From NCBI GenBank assembly GCA_911728435.2, contig OU452198.1:30285902-30349901 (forward strand): a stretch of 64,000 bases of DNA. Direction: 5' to 3'. Source of the stretch: Apoderus coryli. Lineage: Eukaryota; Arthropoda; Insecta; Coleoptera; Attelabidae. This document shows positions 47,601-57,057 of the stretch, piece after piece. Below the pieces are notes generated by a model. It had not been told where the DNA came from. It was given only the letters and a program-made list of their open reading frames with translations, and made no database searches. How positions within the stretch are numbered: position 1 is the stretch's first letter; each line of letters begins with the position of its first letter. The translations under genes were made by a program, and so were the position numbers.

Positions 47601-47673
47601 TTTTAGCAGTAATAAGTTTGTAAATAGTAGTGTGCCTGATTTCAAGAAAGTTTTTATATCTGAATATATTTAG
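44660..47673 (+). CDS. Probable 7TM receptor, C-terminal exons A-C
   Basis: Three exons join in phase: A 44660-44843 (acceptor AAATTTCAG, donor G|GTAGGT), B 46307-46513 (acceptor TTTTGCAG, donor G|GTCAGG), C 46574-47673 (acceptor TTCTTTTAG, stop TAG). Exon A encodes IHPWP, one membrane helix VAGIALWLGLVQDLLIPI, then GIVDSRFCKWVTNVYRCSAK. This has the layout of rhodopsin-like TM7 plus helix 8 (lWL..lN..iNPiiY...d.rFr), although the NPxxY motif is degenerate. Exons B and C form a long hydrophilic tail rich in Asn, Ser, His and Gln, with acidic (SDDEDDQDHH) and basic clusters. Upstream exons with TM1-6 are not in view. Exact receptor unknown. Confidence 0.55.
45010..45895 (-). pseudogene. RTE-like reverse transcriptase, in receptor intron 1
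   Basis: Antisense inside the 1463-bp intron. From 45895: CILSPLLFNRYTEEIFREAL, NGELINNIRYADDTATL (catalytic YADD), LKLNVSKTKWMVIS, a frameshift after SYIFSILLYG, then WTMTKRMMKRLETFEMWVYR, SILRISWTDVIG, KRKMEYLGHIMRHEKYL and GPGRRRHSWLHNLRKW, ending NVRNG and stop. The C-terminal order (kRLe.fEMW..R.iLrIsW, ylGHimR, GRR...W) is that of RTE-type elements. Only one frameshift after motif B, so fairly young; the first half is missing. Confidence 0.75.
45965..46014. repeat. Short palindrome
   Basis: AAACATGATTTTGTAATT and AATTACAAAATCATGTTT are perfect 18-bp inverted arms around 14 bases, at the 5' edge of the intronic RT element. Confidence 0.85.
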
Positions 47674-48011
47674 GGATGTTCTGATAATGCTAGAAGTGTA
47701 AATTATGAAGATTACCTAATTCAAAGCGAACAATATATAATATAATAATATAATAATATAAGCGAGGCCTTTTAAAATTGTTTGAACTTATCCAAATGCC
47801 GATTTGCCAACAATGTTAACAAGGCTTATCAATCGAAAATTCTTGATTTGGTTTAAACTTACCCTGTTGTCTTCGTTGCAAAGTTGCACACTCTCACATT
47901 AAAATCTACGGTGTTTCCTCAGCATTTCTTCATTACGCTTTGTTATTGCCTCAGTTATGAATTGCTTTTCATGTTCCTGTTACGAAATATTTTCCAATAT
48001 CTCAAGTGGCA
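47674..48011. other. 3' flank of receptor gene
   Basis: AT-rich with an (ATAAT)n microsatellite at about 47738-47760. No clear AATAAA signal was singled out. Confidence 0.35.
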
Positions 48012-48221
48012 TTACCTCTTCAAGAGTTCTCGCACCGTTTTTTTAATCCAATTCTCTTTGGTCTTTCCAAACCAGTTAGTTGTGACTTTAGAGTTCTTCA
48101 GAACAAAAGGCGTAACCAGGGGTGGGTCAACAATCTCATAAAGGTCTCTGATTGCATAGCGACGATTTTGGACCACCAAATCGTTGATTTGCTTCAAGTG
48201 CTCTTCATCAGTTGAAGTCAA
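48012..48221 (-). pseudogene. mariner-like N-terminal fragment
   Basis: The frame DEEHLKQINDLVVQNRRYAI, continuing RDLYEIV, resembles the mariner DNA-binding segment (v..lv.e.RR.tirelae.lg). Homology is lost after that. Confidence 0.35.
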
Positions 48222-48344
48222 GATGTCAAAGAGAGTACTACTAACTTAACCAAAGAAATCTTTGTCAGATGAACTCGCTTATATTTGATCACTGTAGTAT
48301 TTTTTTATATTTTGGAAAAACTTCGAACAATGCAAGTAGTACTG

Positions 48345-48465
48345 ATGGTTCAAAATACAAAACATCAATGAAGATAGTACCAAAAAACTATCAAAAGCTG
48401 ATTACATCAACATATCATCAGATCATGAGAATTTTCAAGACCAACGCGATTTTGATTTAACAACA
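48345..48465 (+). pseudogene. Partial duplicate of receptor exon C
   Basis: The sequence ATCAATGAAGATAGTACCAA, AAAACTATCAAAAGCTGA, then CATCAGATCATGAG and CGCGATTTTGATT parallels exon C at about 46995-47135 in the same order and orientation, with gaps and substitutions. The frame is broken. It is a decayed local duplication about 1.3 kb downstream of the original. Confidence 0.55.
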
Positions 48466-48474
48466 AATACAGTG

Positions 48475-48543
48475 GGAAATATTGAGTCAATCAGGGTTGA
48501 CGTCAAGCACGGTGTGCCCCAGGGGTCGGTACTGGGTTCATGT
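48475..48543 (+). pseudogene. Reverse-transcriptase scrap (GVPQGSVLG)
   Basis: Plus-strand ESIRVDVKHGVPQGSVLG matches the non-LTR RT motif-B region; truncated immediately after by the CAGGGTGG-type element at 48553. Confidence 0.5.
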
Positions 48544-48552
48544 AAGAAACAT

Positions 48553-50854
48553 GAGGGTGGTCCAACTTTTACCTGCATAAATTTCAGAATTGATAGATAA
48601 TCGACAAATAATGTGAGTTTGGGTAATAAACTATGTGCGAAAAATGCTTCGTTACAAAGTTACAGAGTGTTGAAATTTAAGAAAAAAAATCTAATTTTAT
48701 TAATATCTTTATAACCAATTGAGATATTTCAATGAAATTTGGCACGTGTAGAGAGGTAATCTAGTTTAATTTTTTCATATAATAATATTATTTTTATTTG
48801 CACCAGTGGCGTGCGTACGGCTACCGATTGCGATATTTTTAATGAAAAAACAGATACGCCACTGGTTTATCGCAAAATAAAAATTATGTCTGCAGTCCTT
48901 ATTCAATTTAAAAGAAAAAAGTACTTTTGGCTTTTTTTCGTATGACGCAACATTTTCTAGTAAAAAAATAAAAATCGTCTAAACCAAATGTATTGAAAAC
49001 CAACATAAAAATAATATATCATTACACGTTTTAACAGATTTTACAGTTGTTTTTTTACAGAAACTGTTCAAAATGACTACCGTCATTGTCAATACATGAT
49101 TGGCATCTTCTGGTGATGCTATTGATTGCTGCCGATAGAATGTGATTGTTACGACGCAACTCATCACAAGCTTCTTGAATTTTTAACACTAATTCTTCGC
49201 GGTTTCTGACCGGCACCCTATACACTTTTTCTTTTAGGTAGCCCCAAATAAAGAAATCAAGTGGGGTCAGGTCAGGCGACCTTGGGGGCCAAGATATAGG
49301 TCCCTTATGATTAATTTCGACTTCTCCAGGGAAACGGCCAATCCGTTCATTTCCGTAATGCTCTGTTATCCAGTTTCTCACATTCCGCCCGAAATGTGCT
49401 GGTGCTCCATCCATTTGAAACCAATCATTCGCACACACATGAAGTGGCACGTCATCCATTAAATCATTTAAATTATTCTGTAAAAAGTCTAAAAATAATT
49501 GTGCCGAGAGCCTAGCTGGTAAAAAGAATGGTCCGCGGAGATTATTGGATATTACTCCTAGCCACACGTTCACACTGAATTGGTGTTGAAACTTTCTCGC
49601 CCGCACTTCGTATGGATTGTGTTGTGACCAAATATGAAAGTTGTGGTAATTCGTTATACCAGTTCTTGTAAATGAAGCTTCATCAGTCCAGCAAACCTTA
49701 TGCAGGAAATTTCTATCTACTTGAACTTTATGCAATATCCAATTGCAATAGTTACGCCTTTTAACATAGTCTACAGGCACTAAATCTTGCACATCCCTAA
49801 AATGGTAAGCCTTTCTACCATCTTTATGAAGTGACCTAAGAATGGTTGACCTTGATATGTTGAGCATGACGGCAGCTCTTCGTGAACTTAGGTTTGGATT
49901 TCGATCAAACGTTCTTAAAATACGCCTTTCATCGGCCAAATTGTTTCTTCTAGCGCGCTGTCTATTGTTGTTTATGTTAAAAGTAGTATTTAAACGGCGT
50001 TCTCGAAATGTCCGATGAACTTGAGAGAAAACTTCTCTCATTGGATGACGTCTATTAGGGAATCTGCGTGCATACTCCCTTGCGGCTGGTACTGCATTTT
50101 CTTCGCAAAAACCGTAAATTAAATGAATTTCTGCGTATTCTTGGTTACTAAATAGCCGCGGCATAATTATTAACACCAAAAAGAACACTTAAATGCAACA
50201 CAATTTTGTTGTGACAAAATGATTGACATTTCTGTTTTGTAACCAGGTGTTTTGTTTTAATCAAAGTTAATGCGATAATTATATGCGCCTTTTACCAATT
50301 ATGTATTGATTATGACGGTAGTCATTTTGAACAGTTTCTGCAAAAAATACCTGTAAAATCTGTTAAATATGTGTAAAACATGTAATGATATGTTATTTTT
50401 ATGTTGGTTTTCAATACATTTGATTTAGACGATTTTATTTTTTTTACTCGAAAATGTTGCGTCATACGAAAAAAAGCCAAGAGTACTTTTTTCTTTTAAA
50501 TTGAATAAGGATTGCAGACATAATTTTTATTTTGCGATAAACCAGTGGCGTATCTGTTTTTTCATTAAAAATATCGCAATCGGTAGCTGTACGCACGCCA
50601 CTGGTACAAATAAAAATAATATTATTATATGAAAAAATTAAACTAGATTACCTCTCTACACGTGCCAAATTTCATTGAAATATCTCAATTGGTTATAAAG
50701 ATATTAATAAAATTAGATTTTTTTTCTTAAATTTCAACACCTTGTAACTTTGTAACGAAACATTTTTCGCACATAGTTTATTAACCAAACTCACATTATT
50801 TGTCGATTATCTATGGATTCTGAAATTTATGCAGGTAAAAGTTGGACCACCCTG
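48553..50854. mobile_element. 2.3-kb DD41D-like transposon with long inverted arms
   Basis: Ends GAGGGTGGTCCAACTTTTAC (left) and GTAAAAGTTGGACCACCCTG (right), the right followed by TA. Inverted homology continues for about 540 bp per arm (48553-49095, 50303-50854), far longer than usual for the superfamily. The arms contain an internal palindrome ACCAGTGGCG...CGCCACTGGT at about 48803-48866. The inner part of both arms includes the last codons of the transposase (GACGGTAGTCATTTTGAACA), so one end appears copied from the other. It contains an open transposase gene. Confidence 0.85.
49055..50164 (-). CDS. DD41D-like Tc1/mariner-superfamily transposase, intact frame
   Basis: 369 codons from MPRLFSNQEYAEIHLIYGF; eight more codons upstream are open (MFFLVLII) but MPR fits related proteins better. 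Order: N-terminal EYAEI...YARRFPNRRHP, HTH SSRRAAVMLNISRSTILRSL, FRDVQDL, first catalytic block KVCWTDEASFTR, NVWLGVI, second block WFQMDGAPAHFGRNVRNWI, third block WPPRSPDLTPLDFFIWGYLK, end DNDGSHFEQFL. Cuts and joins DNA at TA in the nucleus. Spacing between Asp 2 and Asp 3 is 50 residues, against 41 in the relic at 57.6 kb, because of about nine extra residues around FPGEVEINHK. No stops; whether active is unknown. Confidence 0.85.
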   Translation of the reverse strand: MPRLFSNQEYAEIHLIYGFCEENAVPAAREYARRFPNRRHPMREVFSQVHRTFRERRLNTTFNINNNRQRARRNNLADERRILRTFDRNPNLSSRRAAVMLNISRSTILRSLHKDGRKAYHFRDVQDLVPVDYVKRRNYCNWILHKVQVDRNFLHKVCWTDEASFTRTGITNYHNFHIWSQHNPYEVRARKFQHQFSVNVWLGVISNNLRGPFFLPARLSAQLFLDFLQNNLNDLMDDVPLHVCANDWFQMDGAPAHFGRNVRNWITEHYGNERIGRFPGEVEINHKGPISWPPRSPDLTPLDFFIWGYLKEKVYRVPVRNREELVLKIQEACDELRRNNHILSAAINSITRRCQSCIDNDGSHFEQFL

Positions 50855-50856
50855 TA

Positions 50857-51088
50857 TAGAACAATTATCACCATTATAGAAGAAATTCAATATTTTCTTG
50901 TTACGAAAATCGAATTCACATATGCCTGAGAACTGAGAAGGATCAGAAAATACGAAGAACATTCTAATAAAAGTATTTAATGTTTAAATGATACAAGCAG
51001 TGCATCTCGCCAAATTGTGCAAAATGGTTATTAAGGTAAATCAACAAAACTCAAAATCTTGACACCACAAGAATTACTTTATACTACA
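50857..51088. other. Short non-coding spacer
   Basis: Nothing recognised. Confidence 0.4.
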
Positions 51089-51135
51089 CAATCGGTGACT
51101 AGTTTCGGTCCTTGACCATCATCAGCCAAGGATTG
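51089..51135 (-). ncRNA. Hammerhead ribozyme motif (best copy)
   Basis: A minus-strand 47-mer. Stem I 5' side CAATC-CTT-GG, core CTGATGA, stem II GGTC-AAG-GACC, core GAAAC, minimal stem III/loop TA, cleavage triplet GTC, stem I 3' side A-CC-GATTG. GG pairs with CC and CAATC with GATTG, leaving an internal loop. All universally conserved core bases are present. The very short stem III is the type seen in hammerheads of retroelements such as Penelope-like elements. Confidence 0.7.
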
Positions 51136-51479
51136 CTTCATTTAGCTCTTCGAACAAATTTACGTTCTGGATAGAATATTTATTGAATTCAAATGTTTCG
51201 AAAACATGATAATTAACAATAAATTTGTTAGAGCTTTAAGATATTTGTTTAAATCAAGTCGTTTATATGTATTAAAATTTTAGCTAGGCTTATGTCCAGA
51301 TCCAGTCGTTATTTCTCTAGAGTTTTCGTCCCGAGGAACACGAAATTGTTCTCTCTCTTTTATGCGACTTAGGGGTTAAAATTGGAAGGAAATGGTATCT
51401 TATACCATTTTTTTATATAGAAATTCATCAGCAAATCTTGAAATCTCCAGTATCAACTTTAACACAATGTACCCTGAAA
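51136..51479. other. Non-coding spacer
   Basis: No gene seen; it may be the body of the repeat that carries the hammerhead. Confidence 0.35.
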
Positions 51480-52235
51480 CAATAAACAATAGTGTTACGA
51501 GGGTTACAAGATCTGGGAAGACCACGAAATTTGGGAACAAACTGTTTTATTGCTTTTCAACATATTCGTGTTTATGGTTTATACACTTCTTGGAGGGATG
51601 GAAATCACTGTCCAGGCATTTGCTGTTCCATAATTGGGCACAAAAAGAAGTCGTCTACCATAAGAGGTTATTTAACCATTTTTTTCCTTAAAACAGTAAA
51701 CTATTTCACATGCTGTGTGCGAGCTGGCATTATCATGATGAAGAATATTGCAATATTTCCGATTGTTCTTCCTGATTTCGTCTATGACTTTTGGCAAACA
51801 AATTACTGTACCTATATCTACAATTCAGCGTTCGTTAATGATCTTCGATCCTATAAAGGAATTGTGTTGAACTTTTTTGTGGGAATGAGGTCATCTTGGA
51901 ACACCCAATAGATCAATAGATTGCTGCTGGGTTTCCAGATTATACGAATATATCCATGTATGATCATCTATGATAATGTTCTATATGCATTTTGTAGTTC
52001 CTAAGTGGAATTTGGTTGGTATTTGCCTACTCCAATTGACATCAGTTTCGGTCAAGTTCTGTGGAATCCATCTGGAACATATTTTTTCCACAAAATCGAA
52101 TGTATTGTCGGTCTTGTTCTGTCATTTTGTACACCGATGTTTTTTGGACTCACAACAGATTTTGGTCGAACTTTGTAATGTTTTTGAAAATACCATCCTG
52201 TTTACTGATATTCCATACAGGAATTCGTGGGAATA
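51480..52235 (-). pseudogene. mariner transposase pseudogene
   Basis: Minus strand: NLTETDVNWSRQIP, DDHTWIYSYNLETQQQSI (first catalytic region), DDLIPTKKFN, CLPKVIDEIRKNNRKYCNIL, HHDNASSHTACEIV (second Asp intact), VDDFFLCPIMEQQMPGQ (after the third). The order and motifs match the intact mariner at 53256-54308 (WIYAYEPESKQQS, HDNASSHTS). Multiple frameshifts and stops. Confidence 0.7.
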
Positions 52236-53188
52236 AAAGGAAATCTTGAGCGGTTATGTGAGAAACTTTATTTTCAAAGGTTGGCATCACTGGTTTTGCA
52301 TACCACTGCCTAAAAACTGTGTTGAGTTACGTCTTCTTTTCGAAATATTGCCAAATTATCTTAGTGCTATTGTTTTATTTTTTAATGCATTTTGTCTTTG
52401 ACATACCAGACTATCTCATTTGTAGAAAGACCTGTAAGCTTTAGGGAGTTTCCTTTAATGCCGAATATCAGCAATTTTTACACACCTCACTATATCGCGC
52501 TTTTCCTTTATAAAAGCATTTTATCTAGTTTCAATTTTTTACTAGACTAGAAAAAAAAGGAAATTTTCTTTTGTATTTAATAAATACTCATGTAAAGATA
52601 TTAACGTATATGATATTAATTATTATTACGAATCACAGTATAAAGAAAATTGTATTGTGCCAAAGATTTGAACTTTTTTAGATATTTATTTAAGTGTTTT
52701 GCTAAAACGAGTACCTTCTACAACTTATGAATTATATCTACATATTATAATAAATAAGTATAAATTATATTAAGGATGTTTCATCAGTCCCTAAATGGAA
52801 AGGTATAAGAGATGATCGATTCATTATGCACTTATTTTTTAACTGTTATGAAAAATTTGTGTTGGGCATATGAAGAAAACTTTATCAGATGATCCCATAT
52901 AGGACTAAAAAAATTACTGTTAATAAACAAATACCAACAATACATGTTTGCGAATAATGGTGCAAATTTTGCCATCTATCTTGTGCCTTCATCAATATTG
53001 TTTCAATGTAGTTATATAGCCTGGATTGGCGCTGCCTTCGCATTTGGGGACTAATCTAACACACTTAAGATATATATAATAAATATTGAAATATAAACTT
53101 CGCATAAGTTACCTCTGTAATATATTAATATAATTAATACAAAAAATAAATAACAAAATAATTGTGTTTTAGTATCAAACTATTAGAT
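52236..53188. other. Non-coding AT-rich spacer
   Basis: No supported feature. Confidence 0.4.
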
Positions 53189-53190
53189 TA

Positions 53191-54482
53191 CGAAGGTTGC
53201 CTTTTATATTTCGGGATTAGAGAACGAAAACAAATATTAATCATCGAAAATCACTTTATTGTTTTTCAAAATATTCCCCATGAAGATCTATACACTTTTG
53301 CATGCGTTTGAACCAATTGTCGAAGCACTTTTGCCACTCTGATTGAGGCATCTCCAAAACATGCTTTCTGAATGCAGCAACCGCTTCTTCTGGTGTCGAA
53401 AAACGTTGACCTCTCAGTTTGTTTTTTACGTACGGGAATAAAAAGAAGTCATTCGGTGCCAAGTCAGGACTATACGGCGGATGATTCATCAAATCGATGT
53501 TTTGGGTGATCAAAAATGCAGTTGTTTGAGCCGATGTGTGAGAGCTCGCATTGTCGTGTTGAAGAGTGATCTCTCTTCGGCGGTTGGTTTTTCTGATTTC
53601 TTGGAAGACAACTGGCAAACAAATGGTTGTGTACCACCCAGAATTGACTGTTCTACGTTGTTCTAGTAGTACGATTGCGACATGTCCATTTTTTCCGAAA
53701 AAACAGGCGACCATTTGCTTGGAAGTGCTTCGTGCGCGAACAACTTTTGTTGGATTTGACTCATCTTGAAATACGCATACAGTCGACTGCTGTTTACTTT
53801 CGGGCTCATACGCGTAAATCCACGAATCATCACCTGTCACGATGTCATAGACCTGTGTCGCAGCACCGCGATCGTATTTTTTTAGCATATCTTTCGACCA
53901 ATCGACACGAGCCTTTTTTTGAGCGAGTGACAAATTGTGTGGAATCCAACCCGAACAAATTTTTTTGACAGTCAAATGTTTATGCAATATTGAATGTATG
54001 CTGGTCCCACTAATGCCTAAGGTTGTGTCAATCTCTTGATAGGTCACATGACGATCTTGCAATATCAGTTCGCGCACAGCATCAATGGTTTTCGGAACAA
54101 CAACTGATTTTGGACGACCTACACGAAATTCGTCTTGGAGTGAACTACGACCACGATTGAATTCACCATACCATCGATAAACACTGGTCCTTGATGGAGC
54201 TTCATCGCCAAAAATTGAATTAAGTTCATCCATGCACTGTTGCTGAGTTAATCCACGTCGGAAGTTGTAAAAAATAATCGCACAAAAATGTTCACGATTT
54301 AATTCCATTTTTGGGCCGAGATGAATCTTTTAAGTTACTGTAAACAACACAAATAGCGCTCGTATGTCAAAACGTTCTGAGTACGTATAACCTCAAAAAT
54401 GTCCAACTTTACGATAGAGCTGTCAGTTGCCAGACTCTAACACCAGGGTTGCCAAATCCCGAAATATAAAAGGCAACCCTCG
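53191..54482 (-). mobile_element. Complete mariner element, 1292 bp
   Basis: 28-bp terminal inverted repeats with one mismatch (CGA[A/G]GGTTGCCTTTTA and onward to CGGGATT), flanked by TA at 53189-53190 and 54483-54484. It contains a single uninterrupted transposase. Length, target site and layout are those of a canonical autonomous mariner. Confidence 0.95.
53256..54308 (-). CDS. mariner transposase (DD34D), intact
   Basis: 350 residues, the usual mariner length. N-terminal bipartite HTH (GLTQQQCMDELN...RTSVYRWYGEFNRGR, and TYQEIDTTLGISGTSIHSIL), GRPKSV linker, GWIPHNLS in place of WVPHEL. The catalytic triad is IVTGDDSWIYAY, LQHDNASSHTS and HPPYSPDLAPNDFFLF, with exactly 34 residues between the second and third Asp. 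The C-terminal segment FDNWFKRMQKCIDLHGEYF is typical. It starts at the first ATG, 174 bp from the right end. No stop or frameshift, so it is potentially active or very recently so. Confidence 0.95.
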   Translation of the reverse strand: MELNREHFCAIIFYNFRRGLTQQQCMDELNSIFGDEAPSRTSVYRWYGEFNRGRSSLQDEFRVGRPKSVVVPKTIDAVRELILQDRHVTYQEIDTTLGISGTSIHSILHKHLTVKKICSGWIPHNLSLAQKKARVDWSKDMLKKYDRGAATQVYDIVTGDDSWIYAYEPESKQQSTVCVFQDESNPTKVVRARSTSKQMVACFFGKNGHVAIVLLEQRRTVNSGWYTTICLPVVFQEIRKTNRRREITLQHDNASSHTSAQTTAFLITQNIDLMNHPPYSPDLAPNDFFLFPYVKNKLRGQRFSTPEEAVAAFRKHVLEMPQSEWQKCFDNWFKRMQKCIDLHGEYFEKQ

Positions 54483-54484
54483 TA

Positions 54485-54791
54485 TGATGATGCCTTCTCC
54501 CTATTGTAGGCTTGCATTATGTCCGTTTTTTAGGGCGTTATATTCCCGCGTTATTTTTAAAATTTGCCATACTAAAATCATAAAGTTAAATTTTATTTAT
54601 TCGTTTATTAATTTAACGGGGAACCTCATTTATATTAACATCAAATCGATTAATGTTAAAAGACAGAAAATTTCATATTACAAAATTTCAAATAAAAACA
54701 AAACATATATTCCATTCAATACATTTAAATTGACGCTTAAACTTCAAAATTGAACCACAAAGAACATTAATACAACCATTTAGAATGCGAG
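54485..54791. other. Short non-coding spacer
   Basis: AT-rich; nothing recognised. It may include the 3' UTR of the following retroelement. Confidence 0.35.
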
Positions 54792-56428
54792 TTATATCCA
54801 CTGGTGAAAAATAAGTAGGTAAGTAAGTATAGTTATTTCTTCCTGTAGGTAAAAAGAAAGTATCAGTCGCAAATTACTCGCTGGAACATTAAATGCGAGG
54901 CTTTGCAAAATTGCAGCACAATCAATAGTACCATTTAATATATTAAAAATAAAACATAAATCTTTTAACACTCTACGCTTGAGGAGAGTATCAAAATTTA
55001 ACATATTCCTTATGTCCGATCTATGATACTCAGTCATTTTATCCCCAGTCTGAATGCAGCATATCGCACAAACTTATCTTGAACTCTCTCGACCACACTC
55101 ACGCAACTCTGACAATAAGGCGACCATTCCACGGTAGCGTATTCCAGCGATGAACGGACAAGACTCACATACAATAGTCTACAGCTGATGAAAATCTCCA
55201 CAGTTTCGAGGTACAAATCCCAGTATATTATGTGCATTCTGAGATATTGCATGTATGTGGTCTTTATGAAAGGAGCTGCAGGTAAATGGTGGTGATTGGG
55301 TGTGTCAATTTTGTGACAATATTTGCGGCTCGAGTATGGGTCTGTTTAGACATCTTAGAGTTCACAACAAAAATCTTTGAGTTGGAATAATTCATACTCG
55401 TTAGCGTGTGAATGCTGATGATGATGACTTATATAAATAAAAACTTTTCATCGGGTGCTTCGTCGATAAACGTTTTTATTTGTTCAGCTTTATCTTAGCG
55501 CAAGCATCCGCTATCAAATTAGAGGGACCGGTCAAATAAATTTGAAAATCGTCAGCAATAAGTTGGCACCTACAAAAAGCAAGGTGTTTAGGAAACTCCG
55601 AAGTATATAGAGAATCTCTGCACATTAGGAACCTGAGAAGTTTGATTTTTATAAATCACCCGCTGTGTTCTATTGCTTAAATAGTTTTAGAAAAAAATTA
55701 CAGCATGTTGACTTAAGCCTACGTAGCGCAAAACCTTTAGCAATGTTTCATGGCGAAGCGTATTAAATGCCTTGGAGTAGTCGAGCATTACAAGTATTGT
55801 ACACTCACTCTTGTCAATTGCACGAAAAATGTCGTCCGTTACATTCAATAGGGCAGATGCACAACTATGTCCAGAATGAAATCCCGATTGAATTTCCGGC
55901 AAGATTTTGTTATTAGAAACATTCTGGGATAACTGAACTTTAATAACTCTCTCCAAGATCTTCGATAACACAGGGTAATATGCTTATGGGACGTAGGTCT
56001 TTAAAAGATTTAGAACCATTCACCTTAGGGAGCGGAGTTATATTAGAGAGTTTCCAGTCAGACGGATACACTGACCCTTCGATACAAAAATTGACTAAAT
56101 GGCATATATATTTCAATATAAAAGGACAGCAAAAAATTAAGAAATACTCATGAATACCATCGGACCCAACAGCTTTTGATTTAATTTGCGATAATACTTT
56201 GCCAATTTCATGATAATCAACTTTCGAAAAATGCAAATAGGACGTGACTGTACTTTTAATATTAGTATAATATTTATCATCAACATCTGTGGGAACAGCA
56301 ACCGGAATACTATTTACAAAATTGCCATTAATCTCGTCTGCATTACTCAGCTCCGGAATTAATAATCTGTAGCCTGCGAAGATTATTCCCCATTTTTCCA
56401 TTACACTTCCTGACCGAATATCCAGCAA
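54792..56428 (-). pseudogene. jockey-like reverse transcriptase, interrupted
   Basis: Minus strand from 56428: linker YLHFSKVDYHEIGKVLSQIK, SDGIHEYFL, DWKLSNITPLPKVNGSKSFK, DLRPISILP, KILERVIKVQLSQN, QSGFHSGHSCASAL, VMLDYSKAFNTLRHETLLK. Then in a broken stretch QLIADDFQIYLTGPSNLIAD (catalytic YADD now IADD), and after an insertion SSLEYATVEWSPYCQS and RRVLKDLCFIFNILNGTIDC. Several frameshifts. Interrupted at about 55265-55425 by an RTE tail on the other strand. The endonuclease is missing. Confidence 0.8.
55265..55425 (+). mobile_element. RTE-type 3' end inserted in the jockey-like element
   Basis: Plus-strand GDWVCQFCDNICGSSMGLF then RHLRVHN and stop forms a C-x2-C-x12-H-x4-H finger like that at the C-terminus of some RTE-type polyproteins (C..C...F.S..GL..H.R.H). 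About 35 bases later the sequence ends in CTGATGATGATGACT, the TGATGA-type tail of RTE elements. The RT is entirely truncated. Confidence 0.55.
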
Positions 56429-57057
56429 TATTTAAAACTTAGATTCTACTGGTCAAAATGAACAAATTTTGTTCTATAAACTTTTTTCAATTCTTCACCG
56501 ATTTGGAGATATTGGCATTTACTGTTTTTTTAAGTTTTAGATATTTCTGAACACTTAACCTAAAATTTTCCTAGAACTACACCGACCTACCAGAAAAAAT
56601 CATCTCATATCAACTGAAAGGCAATTAAATTCTCTTTCAAATCATGCTAAAGACAATCCTGTCATTTAACCCTAAGTCCAATTTTAAATGCGTCCAATTT
56701 GAAAACTGTAAATTTTTCAATTTTTCTCTCTCACTTCAAAAAATTTTAGAAAAGCACTAGCAAAACTTGACAACTTGTCAATATCTGAAATAGATGCTTG
56801 TCCTAAGCAGTTTCGATTGTCGTAAAAAGAAAATAGTTTTTTTACGCTGCGATTTTATATGAGGTTTTAAATTTTTTTATTTTTTTTATTTGGTATGTTT
56901 ATGATTTTTAACCGAACATGCTAAAACCGCTACAGACCGCTCATGTGGTCAAATCTAAGCATTGTCAAAAACCACACAAGACAGTTGTTGCTGCACAAAG
57001 CTTTTATTACAGAAATAGTAACCGCGCACGTTACCACGTAACTTTAAAAGTTAAGTA

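Noticed and set aside
51392..52249. Plus-strand frames of 62-139 codons
   Set aside because: They are antisense shadows of the minus-strand mariner pseudogene.
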